Positions 51,633 to 60,624 of a stretch of 64,000 nucleotides of DNA are shown one piece after another. Source of the stretch: Shewanella maritima. Its GTDB lineage: Bacteria > Pseudomonadota > Gammaproteobacteria > Enterobacterales > Shewanellaceae. The stretch's first letter is position 1, and each line of letters opens with the position of its first letter. The notes beneath the pieces are model-generated. The model was given only the letters and a program-made list of their open reading frames with translations, made no database searches and was not told the origin of the DNA. The DNA lies in contig NZ_CP036200.1 in the NCBI RefSeq assembly GCF_004295345.1, forward strand, positions 1,302,001 to 1,366,000, written 5' to 3'. The translations under genes and the position numbers were made by a program.

Positions 51633-53054
51633 ATGAACATGGCTATTGATCACTCCAAAACTCAGTCACTTTCCGGCATACTTGCCAACCAGAAACAGGC
51701 ATTCTCATCAACGCCATACCCTAGTTACCAGCAACGTATCGATAAGCTACAAGCTCTCAAGCAAGCTTTACTCAAGCACCATGAATCTGCCATAGCCTCA
51801 TTAAAGCAAGATTACGGTCATAGACCTGACAGTGATACAACCATCGCTGACATCATGCCTTGTGTGAATAACATCAATTACACCTGTAAAAAGCTCAAAT
51901 CGTGGATGAAGCCAAGCAAGCGCCATGCAGGGTTATTGTTATCCCCATCAAAAGTCGCCGTTGAGTATCAACCTAAAGGCATAATTGGCATTATTGTGCC
52001 ATGGAACTTCCCAGTACAACTGGCTATTAGCCCACTACTTACAGCGATTGCTGCTGGTAACCGTGCTATGTTGAAAATGTCAGAGTTTACTCCAGCAACC
52101 AATCAAGTTGTGCGGACTATGCTTGCCGAAGTATTTAGTGAAGATGAAGTTGCGGTGATTGAAGGCGAAGCAGATGTGGCAGCAGAGTTTTCATCACTAG
52201 CATTTGACCATTTAATGTTTACTGGCTCTACAGCTGTAGGTAAGCATGTTATGCGCGCCGCAGCAGATAACCTCACACCAGTCACCCTAGAGCTTGGCGG
52301 TAAGTCTCCAGCAATTATCGCCCCAGATATGGATATCGACACCGCAGTTGAGCGTCTTATCTATGGTAAATGCCTCAACGCCGGGCAAATCTGTGTATCC
52401 CCCGACTATGTATTTTGCCCGCAACACAAAGTAGATGAGTTTATATCCGCGTATCAAGCCAGATTCCAAAATATGTACCCTGAGTTTGACACCAATGATG
52501 ATTACGGCAACGTGATTAACGACCGTCAACACCAACGCTTGCAGGGCTTGCTTGAAGATGCAAAAGCAAAAGGCGCGCAGATAACCGCCGCCAATGCACA
52601 GCCTATGACCTCAACGCGTAAAATGGCAACGCAATTAGTAACTAACGTCAATGACGATATGGCCGTGATGCAAAGTGAAATCTTTGGCCCAATCTTGCCA
52701 ATCATGGGCTACGACTCGCTTGATCAGGCGATTGACTACATCAAGTCACACGACCGTCCATTGGCACTGTACTTAATGAGTTTTGACACTGCGACACAAC
52801 AACATGTAATCAAGCAGACTCATGCTGGCGGTATGGGGATTAACGAAACTGTGTTCCATGTGGCAGCCGACGATGCACCGTTTGGTGGCATAGGTCCTTC
52901 AGGCATGGGGCACTACCATGGTAAAGAAGGCTTTTTAACCTTTAGCCATGCCAAAACAATCTTAAAAAGCGGTAAGCTTAATTCTGGTAAATTAGTTCAC
53001 CCTCCTTATGGTAATAGCATTCAGCGTGCTTTAACCTCTTTCTTCCTACGCTAG
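51633..53054 (+). CDS. Coniferyl-aldehyde dehydrogenase-type aldehyde dehydrogenase
   Basis: This is an NAD(P)-dependent aldehyde oxidising enzyme. The 473-residue product has the Rossmann region FTGSTAVGKHVM, the general base Glu in TLELGGKSPAI and the catalytic Cys in NAGQICVSPDY. IIVPWNFPVQLAISP is the conserved ALDH segment. The overall length and N-terminus resemble the CalB/coniferyl aldehyde class; the true substrate is unknown and may be a fatty or aromatic aldehyde. A TetR regulator follows after a MITE-like insert. Confidence 0.9.
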   Translation: MNMAIDHSKTQSLSGILANQKQAFSSTPYPSYQQRIDKLQALKQALLKHHESAIASLKQDYGHRPDSDTTIADIMPCVNNINYTCKKLKSWMKPSKRHAGLLLSPSKVAVEYQPKGIIGIIVPWNFPVQLAISPLLTAIAAGNRAMLKMSEFTPATNQVVRTMLAEVFSEDEVAVIEGEADVAAEFSSLAFDHLMFTGSTAVGKHVMRAAADNLTPVTLELGGKSPAIIAPDMDIDTAVERLIYGKCLNAGQICVSPDYVFCPQHKVDEFISAYQARFQNMYPEFDTNDDYGNVINDRQHQRLQGLLEDAKAKGAQITAANAQPMTSTRKMATQLVTNVNDDMAVMQSEIFGPILPIMGYDSLDQAIDYIKSHDRPLALYLMSFDTATQQHVIKQTHAGGMGINETVFHVAADDAPFGGIGPSGMGHYHGKEGFLTFSHAKTILKSGKLNSGKLVHPPYGNSIQRALTSFFLR

Positions 53055-53072
53055 GCGTATGTTGGAAAAGCA

Positions 53073-53373
53073 CTAGGGCCTGTTAATCTTTGCTGATTAG
53101 AATTTGTTCGAATTAAAAGCACTTTAATCGCGACGCGAGCGATGACGTCTAGTCACCTACACCTATTGATTTTAACAACAGGGCTCGCAACAAACTAAGC
53201 TCTTTGCTAAGGGCGTAGGTGCTTTTAAACGAACCTTTCAGGCAGCGCTTGTTGTCATTTCTACTGCGTTAACGACTTACTTATGTGGAATAACCACACA
53301 TCAAAGTCGTTGCCTTGTATAAATTTCCAACAAGCTGCTGCAAAAATAATCTTGAAAGGTCAACAGGCCCTAG
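53073..53373. repeat. MITE-like element, about 301 bp, with nested inverted repeats
   Basis: The ends are perfect 12-bp inverted repeats (CTAGGGCCTGTT and AACAGGCCCTAG). Inside, GTTCGAATTAAAAGCAC pairs with GTGCTTTTAAACGAAC, AGCGCTTGTTG with CAACAAGCTGCT, and CGACTT...TATGTGG with CCACACAT...AAGTCG. There is no ORF of note. It occupies nearly all of the 363-bp gap between the aldehyde dehydrogenase and the TetR gene. Such structured non-coding elements recur in Shewanella genomes. Confidence 0.75.
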
Positions 53374-53417
53374 CTAAGGGTTTAAGAACAAAATAGATAG
53401 GATGAGTTGGAGTTGTC

Positions 53418-54032
53418 ATGAATCAAGCCATTGCTCAGAGCAAAACAAACAAGCAAAAACGAAACAAACTAGATAAACGTCAAGCAGTACTCGATGCGGC
53501 GCTGACACTGTTTGTTGAAAATGGCTTTCATGGCACTTCAACCGCATCAATAGCCAAACATGCAGGTGTCGCAACCGGCACCTTATTTCATCATTTCGCC
53601 ACTAAAGACGCGATACTCACCGAACTGTTTGTTACCATAAAAACCCGCTTTGCCAGCGAAATTACCAGCAAAGCCGCCCTAAATGGCGACTTTGAGCATG
53701 ATGCTAATGCCCTATGGCAACAAGCTATCGACTGGGCGCTAGCAAATCCACTGCAACAAGCATTTTTCTTACATTTTTCGCTCTCAAGCGAGATACCTAG
53801 TAATACCCGCAATATGGCAATGCACGACATTCTTGGCTTTTTAGTCGATATGCTCAAGCAAGGTCAGCAGCAGGGTGAGCTATGCCAATACCCCATTGAG
53901 CTGATGTTAGAGAATTGTCATGGTCAATACTTGGCTGCGATTCGCTTCTTTACCGATAATCCTCAGTTGGGTATTGATCCAAATCATCGTAATGCCAGTT
54001 TTCAACTGTTTTGGCGTGCAATTAAGGCGTAA
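53418..54032 (+). CDS. TetR/AcrR family transcriptional regulator
   Basis: The 204-residue product has an N-terminal helix-turn-helix (about residues 20-65, including FHGTSTASIAKHAGVATGTL and FHHFATKDAIL) and a helical ligand-binding domain. It is on the same strand as the preceding aldehyde dehydrogenase, so it probably represses that gene. The perfect palindrome at 51451 is the candidate operator. A basic stretch (KTNKQKRNKLDKRQ) precedes the DNA-binding domain. Confidence 0.9.
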   Translation: MNQAIAQSKTNKQKRNKLDKRQAVLDAALTLFVENGFHGTSTASIAKHAGVATGTLFHHFATKDAILTELFVTIKTRFASEITSKAALNGDFEHDANALWQQAIDWALANPLQQAFFLHFSLSSEIPSNTRNMAMHDILGFLVDMLKQGQQQGELCQYPIELMLENCHGQYLAAIRFFTDNPQLGIDPNHRNASFQLFWRAIKA

Positions 54033-54266
54033 TTCCTTAAGATACCCTTGTCATGGAATAAAATGATAACAATGTTTAACAAAGGCAGCGATTTCGACGC
54101 CATGTTGTAATCATGTTTTCGGTATTCTTGACGCATTAAAACCGTGTTTCAATTAACAGTTATCACATTCTCTGCATCAGTTTGTAACACCAACACCTTT
54201 TCTGATTACTTAATAAATCGCTGATGTTAAGATTACCCATTGTTTGTAATTATTACCTAATATCAT

Positions 54267-55139
54267 ATGCATAAAACAATTCTGCAGTTTTTGATTGTCT
54301 TTTTAGCTGTGCATACTCAGGTTTTTGCTGAGGAGTCTTGCAAACAAAGTCAAAACTGTATCGACATCGACCGCTGGGACTTAGCCCTTGCCATCGGCTT
54401 AGGCTCGCGTTCAAATCCACTTTCAGACTACGAAAACATCCCCGTTTACGTTGTACCTTCAATCGCCTATTACGGTGACAACTGGTTTTTTGACAACGGC
54501 AACCTTGGTTATAGTTTGATCGAGTCTGAGCGATTTACTATCAATCTTGCGACAACTTACAGTGACGATAGCGGCTTTTTTAATAAGTGGGATCCATCAA
54601 ACATTTTTATGTTAGCTAATGGCTACCAGCGCAGCAGTGTAAGCGCGAGCTCCGCACAGCAAGCTGAAATGGTTGATAAAACCATTGATTTTGATGAGTT
54701 GGGTGACCGTAACTTTACTATGCTTGCTACCATCGAAGGCTTTTATTTTAGCCGCTTCGGTGTACTCAAAGCGGCTATTGGTCATGATATGTTCAATGTC
54801 CACAACGGCGCCCAAGCCGATTTTAAATGGAACTATTCTATTGCTGTGGATAATTGGGTGTTCGATACTGGCGTATCGGCAACCTGGAAAAGTGAAGATC
54901 TAGTTGATTACTATTACGGCATTCGCGTGACAGAAAATACCTTTTGGCATCAGCAATATCGTGCATCGTCTGCATGGAATTTTGGCGCTGAACTAACTGC
55001 CCGCTATTTAATAGCTACCCACTGGGATGCCTTGCTAGCTCTACGTTACACGAAGTTTGCAAAAGCTATCAGCGATAGCCCTTTGTTATCAGATGATTAC
55101 TCTTCAACTTATTTTGTTGGAATGGCTTATAGATTCTGA
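54267..55139 (+). CDS. MipA/OmpV family outer-membrane protein
   Basis: This is a predicted outer-membrane beta-barrel. The 290-residue product has a signal peptide (cleavage after VFA), the LALAIGLGSRSNPL and VPSIAYYGDNWFFDNGNLGYSL family segments, and a C-terminal GMAYRF that fits the BAM signal. Its stop overlaps the next ATG (TGATG). It is first of four coupled genes ending in a two-component system, probably its regulator. Confidence 0.9.
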   Translation: MHKTILQFLIVFLAVHTQVFAEESCKQSQNCIDIDRWDLALAIGLGSRSNPLSDYENIPVYVVPSIAYYGDNWFFDNGNLGYSLIESERFTINLATTYSDDSGFFNKWDPSNIFMLANGYQRSSVSASSAQQAEMVDKTIDFDELGDRNFTMLATIEGFYFSRFGVLKAAIGHDMFNVHNGAQADFKWNYSIAVDNWVFDTGVSATWKSEDLVDYYYGIRVTENTFWHQQYRASSAWNFGAELTARYLIATHWDALLALRYTKFAKAISDSPLLSDDYSSTYFVGMAYRF

Positions 55140-55561
55140 TGCAATTACGTCAACCAATACGCTGCATTTTTCAGCTAGCTATCATTTCCTTACTCTTTTT
55201 GGGTATTGCGTCCCCTAAAGCTGATACACTTTCAGCGCAAGTGGAGCTTACGGCTACACCGCACATGTGTCTGACTGATACACAAAGCCAACTTTGTGAA
55301 ACAGACATTACCCTAAATTGGGAGATGGACAGCGATGAGCTGGTCTGCATAATCTCAGATTATCCAGATATGCCGCGTTGGTGTTCTGAGGATCCTAACA
55401 CCCAGTCTCTTAGTCTAAAAATTAAATCCGATAAAGACATTCAGTTTGTCTTGGTGCAAAAAAATAATAACAACACCCTTGCAGGGGTAAAAGTTAAAGT
55501 CACCACGGCGTCTAGCACCAAAGTGAGACGTCGCTATCGCAACCCTTGGAGCTTTTTTTAA
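55139..55561 (+). CDS. DUF3019 family secreted protein
   Basis: The 140-residue product has a signal peptide (cleavage near SPKADT) and four cysteines (PHMCLTDTQSQLCETD, ELVCIISDYPDMPRWCSED) probably forming disulfides. The matching family is DUF3019, of unknown function, usually beside OmpV and a two-component system. The start overlaps the OmpV stop and the stop overlaps the regulator start, one base each. It may be a periplasmic accessory of the sensor. Confidence 0.82.
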   Translation: MQLRQPIRCIFQLAIISLLFLGIASPKADTLSAQVELTATPHMCLTDTQSQLCETDITLNWEMDSDELVCIISDYPDMPRWCSEDPNTQSLSLKIKSDKDIQFVLVQKNNNNTLAGVKVKVTTASSTKVRRRYRNPWSFF

Positions 55562-56274
55562 TGGCTACAGTTCAATCGACTCATCGAGTGCTATTGGTTG
55601 AAGATGACATTCGACTGGCAAACTTAATCGTGGACTATTTGAAATCTCACGATATGCACGTAGAAGTAGAGCGTCGTGGCGACACTGTATTGACCCGACT
55701 AATCAGTTATAAGCCCGACATTATCCTGCTAGATATCATGCTTCCAGGCCTAGATGGCTTAAGTTTATGTGAGAAGCTGCCTGACTATTTTGCTGGCCCA
55801 GTGCTGCTAATGAGTGCATTAGGATCAAATGAAGATCAAATTAAAGGTCTTGAATTGGGTGCAGATGATTACATCGTCAAACCTGTTGATCCGGCGCTGC
55901 TAGTTGCTCGCATCAACAACTTACTTCGCCGTCAAGCACAACCAGCTAAAGCAGAGTCGCACTGCTTAAGCTTTGGTAAACTCAATATTGACCCACACAC
56001 TCAAGCTATTCGCTTAGGTAATACTGAAATTGACTTAACAAGTCATGAGTTTGAATTACTCTGGTTACTTGCATCTCAAGCTGGACAAGTGCTTAGTCGT
56101 CAGTATATTTATCAGTACTTACTTAACATTGATTTTGATGGCAAAGATCGTAAGATCGACGTTCGTATCTCACGCCTACGCAAAAAGCTAGGTGATAGCA
56201 TCGAAACGCCATTTAGGATCAAAACCGTATGGGGACAAGGTTACTTATTCGCGCCAGAAGCCTGGAATAACTAA
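55561..56274 (+). CDS. OmpR-family response regulator (RstA/CarR-like)
   Basis: The 237-residue product (start ATG 55561, ATVQSTHRVLLVEDD) has a receiver domain with the acidic pair in VEDD, phospho-Asp in IILLDIMLPG, the conserved Lys in DDYIVKPVDP, and a C-terminal winged helix (LTSHEFELLWLLA, VRISRLRKKLGD). It overlaps the DUF3019 stop by one base and is 11 bp before the kinase gene. It likely controls this operon and envelope genes. Confidence 0.93.
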   Translation: MATVQSTHRVLLVEDDIRLANLIVDYLKSHDMHVEVERRGDTVLTRLISYKPDIILLDIMLPGLDGLSLCEKLPDYFAGPVLLMSALGSNEDQIKGLELGADDYIVKPVDPALLVARINNLLRRQAQPAKAESHCLSFGKLNIDPHTQAIRLGNTEIDLTSHEFELLWLLASQAGQVLSRQYIYQYLLNIDFDGKDRKIDVRISRLRKKLGDSIETPFRIKTVWGQGYLFAPEAWNN

Positions 56275-56285
56275 CCCGCACACGC

Positions 56286-57584
56286 TTGAAACGTTTATTT
56301 ATCAGCTTATACCTGCTGTTAAGCCTAAGCTTCTTAGGTATCGGCTGGAGTTTAGACACCCTTTGGCAACGCAATGTTGATGACAGTGGCGAATTCAATT
56401 CGCCACTGATTGCTTTTGCCTTATTGTTAGGTGAGATACCTAAGCAAGACCGCCTTCATCATTTAAGAAATATTCAGGCAAACCACCCTATTCCATTGGC
56501 GCTGCATGAGCGCGACCAAATTGCCCTTGCTGGTGACATCGAGCTCGCCCCCAATGAAGTCCTTTCAACGATTACCGAAAACAAACACGAGCTGTTTTTT
56601 ATTGCTGTTGGTGATCAAGTTTTGGTTGCTGGCCCGATTGATGTTGACCCAAGAGAAGAACTACGCGGCTTATTCACACTGTTTTTCTACTTATCTCTTG
56701 CACTAGTCTCACTGGTTTGGGTATGGCCGTTATCGCGAGATTTAAAAAATCTGCGCCAGGCTACCGCCGCCTTCGGTAAAGCTAATTGGGACACCCGCAT
56801 TAAGCTGGCAAAAAGCTCTCAAGTATCGCCGTTAGCGAGCACGTTCAATGATATGGCCAACCATATCTCAGAGTTGATTGATAACCAGAAGCATCTCACT
56901 AACGCCATCTCCCATGAAATTCGCACGCCACTCGGGCGGCTGAAGTTTGCGCTAGCATTACTGCCGCAGTACTTTGAGCCCAATACGCAAGTGAGTAAAC
57001 GTGACGATTTTCTTAATGCAATGCAGGCTGACATTGAGGAAATGGAAACCCTACTGCAAGAGCTACTTACATACGCCAGCCTAGAAACCCAATACGTCGA
57101 GCCAGAGTTTGAGAACTGTGAGCTGGTAAATACCAGTCAACAGCTGATTAAACGCTTGCAGCCACTCAGTCCCACTACAATTAATTGGGAATGTAACTTT
57201 GAAGAAGTGTATGTAAAAGGTGAAGTTGCATTGATTGAAAGAGCTATTCAGAACCTTATCACCAATGCACAGCGATATGGCGACAGTACCATCATCGTCA
57301 CTTTAAACATCTTAGGTGAGCATATAAGACTGTCTGTCACCAACGACGGGCCAGAGATCCCATTGGAGGATCAACCGCATATTTTTAAGCCGTTTTTCCG
57401 CTCTAAATTACAACATCACGCAAACAAAGGACACGGGTTAGGGTTGGCCATTATTAGCCGAGTGATGAACCGTCACCGCGGCCGGATCACCGTAAGTAGC
57501 AACCCAAACCAAACTACGTTTAGCTTGTTATGGCCAAAAGACTCCTTGTGGTCAAAAGAATCAGGCGATGGTCAGGCAAGCTAA
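56286..57584 (+). CDS. Sensor histidine kinase (RstB/CarS-like)
   Basis: The 432-residue product starts at TTG (KRLFISLYLLL). It has a membrane helix (about 3-22), a periplasmic domain of about 110 residues, a second helix (about 128-146) and a HAMP domain. The dimerisation His is in SHEIRTPLGRL (about residue 210), and the ATPase has N-box NLITNAQRYG and GHGLGLAIISR. Its last four bases overlap the convergent DUF1289 gene. The neighbouring OmpV resembles the ompV-carRS (vprAB) locus of Vibrio cholerae as I remember it; this is by analogy only. Confidence 0.9.
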   Translation: MKRLFISLYLLLSLSFLGIGWSLDTLWQRNVDDSGEFNSPLIAFALLLGEIPKQDRLHHLRNIQANHPIPLALHERDQIALAGDIELAPNEVLSTITENKHELFFIAVGDQVLVAGPIDVDPREELRGLFTLFFYLSLALVSLVWVWPLSRDLKNLRQATAAFGKANWDTRIKLAKSSQVSPLASTFNDMANHISELIDNQKHLTNAISHEIRTPLGRLKFALALLPQYFEPNTQVSKRDDFLNAMQADIEEMETLLQELLTYASLETQYVEPEFENCELVNTSQQLIKRLQPLSPTTINWECNFEEVYVKGEVALIERAIQNLITNAQRYGDSTIIVTLNILGEHIRLSVTNDGPEIPLEDQPHIFKPFFRSKLQHHANKGHGLGLAIISRVMNRHRGRITVSSNPNQTTFSLLWPKDSLWSKESGDGQAS

Positions 57585-57886
57585 TCTTTAGATTGTGACT
57601 CATCAATTGCAGGCAAAGCATCGTCATCGTCAAAGTCAAACTGAGGATTAACCTGAGCTTGCTGTTGATGTAATTGCTGTTGCTTTGCTTTATACAGTGC
57701 ATATTGCCGACGGCGTTTACGGGCGCGACACAAGCGCACCACATCTTGCTTTTGCACTTCAGACAAATTCATCCAGTTAAACCTTTCATCACGGCTGCGA
57801 AAACAACCCATGCAATAGCCCCGAGCATCTGTCTGACAGATCCCGACACAAGGGCTAGGTACACTGAAAAAACTTAACTGTTCCAT
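57581..57886 (-). CDS. DUF1289 family protein
   Basis: The 101-residue product has the family cysteine motif PSPCVGICQTDARGYCMGCFR near the N-terminus, likely a small metal-binding site, then WMNLSEVQKQDVVRLC and a basic then acidic, Gln-rich tail. Function unknown. It converges on and overlaps the histidine kinase gene by four bases. Confidence 0.88.
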   Translation of the reverse strand: MEQLSFFSVPSPCVGICQTDARGYCMGCFRSRDERFNWMNLSEVQKQDVVRLCRARKRRRQYALYKAKQQQLHQQQAQVNPQFDFDDDDALPAIDESQSKD

Positions 57887-58070
57887 GATTTCCTAAACTA
57901 ACGCGAGCTAGTACAAATTAAAAGCCTAGACCACTTAGAATTAAATATAATTTAATCAACAACTAGTGGCTTTGTCTTGTGTAAAAGTCGACAACTGCCT
58001 ATGGGCACCGTAGACTCAAAGCATAGTTAATTTTTAGTTTTTTGACGTTTTCATTTCTCTGGAGCTCACC

Positions 58071-58637
58071 ATGGCCTTATCTAATACATCCTGCTGGGTA
58101 CAAAAACTTAGCTTTGGCTTTATTGCCACTTCTCTACTGCTGCTTGCCGGTTGTAAATCGACTCCGCAATCAGACTACGACACTAACTACGATTTTAATC
58201 AGCTAAAAAGTTACAGCCATCTTGTGCTTGAAGAGGCAACCGATACCATTAGTGCCGAGCGTATTAAACAGGCAATTGATACTCAGCTGCAGGCGCAGGG
58301 TTTTAAACTAAAACAAGGTGATAGTGACTTTTTGGTTAGCTATCGCTTTATCACTCAGGAAAAACCCAAAAGCTCTGGTATGTCGATTGGCTTAGGCACA
58401 GGGACCAGTGGTCGCCATGGCTCTATTGGCATAGGCACGTCAATTCCAGTTGGCGAAGAAATGGTAACTGAGCAAAGTATTCAAATTGATGTTGTCGACA
58501 GTAACACCAACCGCCTAATTTGGCGTGGCAGTGACAAATTTGATTTCGATAAAGGTGGCGAAGCGAAACTTGAAAGCACCAATGCGACTGTCGCGAATAT
58601 CTTAAGTGTGTTCCCACCGCAAAAGATAAGCAATTAA
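58071..58637 (+). CDS. DUF4136 family lipoprotein
   Basis: The 188-residue product has a lipoprotein signal with lipobox LLLLAGC. A DUF4136 domain follows, with YDTNYDFNQLKSYSHL, Gly/Ser-rich SIGLGTGTSGRHGSIGIG, and IDVVDSNTNRLIWRGS. It is predicted to sit in the periplasm or outer membrane. Function unknown. CTGGAG lies about eight bases upstream of the ATG. Confidence 0.88.
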   Translation: MALSNTSCWVQKLSFGFIATSLLLLAGCKSTPQSDYDTNYDFNQLKSYSHLVLEEATDTISAERIKQAIDTQLQAQGFKLKQGDSDFLVSYRFITQEKPKSSGMSIGLGTGTSGRHGSIGIGTSIPVGEEMVTEQSIQIDVVDSNTNRLIWRGSDKFDFDKGGEAKLESTNATVANILSVFPPQKISN

Positions 58638-58655
58638 TAGCAGATGGTTCTTCGA

Positions 58656-58725
58656 GAATAGCTCTTTGCAAATAGATCTTTGCGAATAGCTCGTGACGAA
58701 TGATTCTCAAAGATAGTTCTTGTTA
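58656..58725. repeat. Five degenerate 14-bp tandem units
   Basis: Units GAATAGCTCTTTGC, AAATAGATCTTTGC, GAATAGCTCGTGAC, GAATGATTCTCAAA and GATAGTTCTTGTTA follow one another at an exact 14-bp period, with similarity fading to the right. They lie between the DUF4136 stop and its terminator. Confidence 0.55.
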
Positions 58726-58740
58726 AAATTCAATAACAAA

Positions 58741-58766
58741 ACAGCCCGCTGACGCGGGCTGTATTA
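58741..58766 (+). terminator. Terminator after the DUF4136 gene
   Basis: ACAGCCCGC-TGAC-GCGGGCTGT is followed by TATTATTT. It may also serve the convergent yiaV-like gene. Confidence 0.8.
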
Positions 58767-58821
58767 TTTCTTACTCAATTGTAACCTACTCAGTTACAAC
58801 ATTAACGCGCTCAGTAAGCGG

Positions 58822-59973
58822 CTAGTGCCCTTCTCCGAACAGGTAATTTAACCAGCTTTGCATTCTCAGTAGCACGCGTCGAATAATCGATACGTGACTA
58901 AAGTGCTCGGTGTAAACCGCAGCTTGCCCTGCAACACCTGCAGGTAAATTACGCAAAGTCTCATGTTGCTCATGATCAATATCAATCAACACTAATGCAC
59001 GGCCGCGTTGGAACAACCTGCTAGATGATTGCAGCGTGCCGCCAAACTGAATTTCACCCTCTGCCATCGCCGGTAATACTGCAGACACCTTACCTTTAAA
59101 CACCTTGCCTGGCACGGCATCTAAAATCACTTCGGCTTCATCACCGACCTTTAACCTTAACAGTGAGTTTTGCCAAAACGCTCCTGCAAAGTAACGGTCT
59201 TCATCAGGAATAAAGCTCATTGCAGGTCTAAGCGGTAGCGGAACTGCCATCGCACCTTCACGCAGCGCTAATTGCGTAACCACACCATCTGCAGGTGCTC
59301 GCACAACAGTTCGTTCCAAGTCGTACCTGGCTTGGTCAAGCTGAGCTTGCAGGCCCGCAACCTTAGTATTTACACCATCAATATTTGACTCAAACGCCAG
59401 ACGTGATCTTAACTCGTCAGCTTTTGCGGCCTCTAAGCGCGCTGCTGATGCATAAAATAGCTGGCGTTTGTTATCTAATTCAAGCTCAGTAAAGGGTGAA
59501 TTACGGCCGCCCTTTTTGCGCCCTTCTTCATAACGCTTGTAAGCGGATTCAGTTCGGTCTTTGTCAGCTTGCGCCTGGGCAACAGCTGCTGTGGCAATCT
59601 CAACAGCGGCTTGTAGCTGTGGCACTTGCTGCTCAGCTTCTTTTAATGCTGCCAGTTTTTGTTTAACTGCAGCTTCAAAAGGCACAGGGTCAATTTTAAA
59701 AAGCACATCCCCCTTTTTAACCGGCTCATTTGGCTTAACACTGACTTCTGTGACAATGCCACGTACTGCAGGAGTGATAGGCACAGATGCAAAGTACTCG
59801 CGGCTAAATTTGGTATAAGGATGGTTATAATTCATCAACAGCAACAAGGTGCCAATAAGCGCAATACCACCTAAAATGGCCGTAGGTACCGTCCACTTTG
59901 TTAACGGGATTTTGAAAATCTTAAAAATGGCGACACAAAATGCGGTATAGGTAAGAATAAGCAGTAAATCCAT
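58822..59973 (-). CDS. yiaV: HlyD-family membrane fusion protein, YiaV-like
   Basis: The 383-residue product has two N-terminal membrane helices (about 4-20 and 28-48), then LLMNYNHPYTKFSREYFASVPITP as in YiaV. The periplasmic adaptor has split lipoyl halves (GIVTEVSVKPNEPVKKGDVLFKI and RAPADGVVTQLALREG) around a coiled-coil hairpin of about 110 residues. A beta-barrel domain follows. It is the inner-membrane adaptor type (AaeA/EmrA-like), but no pump gene is adjacent. It lies two bases from the DUF3302 gene. Confidence 0.88.
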   Translation of the reverse strand: MDLLLILTYTAFCVAIFKIFKIPLTKWTVPTAILGGIALIGTLLLLMNYNHPYTKFSREYFASVPITPAVRGIVTEVSVKPNEPVKKGDVLFKIDPVPFEAAVKQKLAALKEAEQQVPQLQAAVEIATAAVAQAQADKDRTESAYKRYEEGRKKGGRNSPFTELELDNKRQLFYASAARLEAAKADELRSRLAFESNIDGVNTKVAGLQAQLDQARYDLERTVVRAPADGVVTQLALREGAMAVPLPLRPAMSFIPDEDRYFAGAFWQNSLLRLKVGDEAEVILDAVPGKVFKGKVSAVLPAMAEGEIQFGGTLQSSSRLFQRGRALVLIDIDHEQHETLRNLPAGVAGQAAVYTEHFSHVSIIRRVLLRMQSWLNYLFGEGH

Positions 59974-59975
59974 GA

Positions 59976-60392
59976 TTATCCCTCCTTGTTATCTTGGTTT
60001 GATTGCGGCGTGTCTTCGGCGACAGCAACCTCTGACTTAACAGCTTCTAACTTAGCTACCTTATTGGTTAACTCGCTGAGCTGCTGTGTAAGCTGTTTCA
60101 CCTGCAGCTCAAGTTGCTCTTCTTTTTGCTCCAGCTGCTGCTCTTTTTGTTCAAGCTGAGAGAAACCCCAACCTCTGTCTTCGCGATATAAAGTTGCCCA
60201 TATCCATAAAAACGGCCAAATGGCATGCAGAGTAAAAAGGCTTACCCAGCCAGCAATATGAATGGCATCTTGCTGCGGATGATTACGATGTTTAGCAATC
60301 TCGTAGGGGATATCGTGAATGGCAATAATGCCGTAGAAAATCACCAATGCGACAAAGAACAATAACGCCAAGGCGAAATAGTCTAAGAACAT
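59976..60392 (-). CDS. yiaW: DUF3302 inner-membrane protein, YiaW-like
   Basis: I chose ATG 60392 (FLDYFALALLFFVALVIFYG), with AAGGAG six bases upstream, giving 138 residues. There are two membrane helices (about 5-25 and 45-65), with IHDIPYEIAKHRNHPQQDAIHIAGWVSL between, all very close to YiaW. The C-terminal third is a coiled coil with repeated heptads rich in Q, L, E and K (QLEQKEQQLEQKEEQLE), longer than in the enterobacterial protein. It is co-transcribed with the adaptor gene that follows. Confidence 0.88.
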   Translation of the reverse strand: MFLDYFALALLFFVALVIFYGIIAIHDIPYEIAKHRNHPQQDAIHIAGWVSLFTLHAIWPFLWIWATLYREDRGWGFSQLEQKEQQLEQKEEQLELQVKQLTQQLSELTNKVAKLEAVKSEVAVAEDTPQSNQDNKEG

Positions 60393-60577
60393 GAACGGCT
60401 CCTTGTTAAGTAAACACACAGATAACAAGTGGTTAGTATTACACCAAACTTAAATGAGAGATAGCTGTAATTTGTGGATTGTATAAAATTTGAAATTAAG
60501 TTTTCCCTAACTTAGTAGTGATCTTAACCACACTTCTTATGCAATTTGCCATCTATATCGTCTCTGCACAGGTAAAA

Positions 60578-60593
60578 TAGCAACCGTTCCCTA
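60578..60593 (+). promoter_or_regulatory. PurR box-like site upstream of purT
   Basis: TAGCAACCGTTCCCTA matches the PurR consensus ANGCAANCGNTTNCNT at its core (GCAA-CGTT, plus C). It lies 31-46 bp upstream of purT, a purine gene. In Escherichia coli purT is PurR-controlled. Confidence 0.45.
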
Positions 60594-60624
60594 CCCGACA
60601 TAATCAATAGCAAATAGGCCAAAT

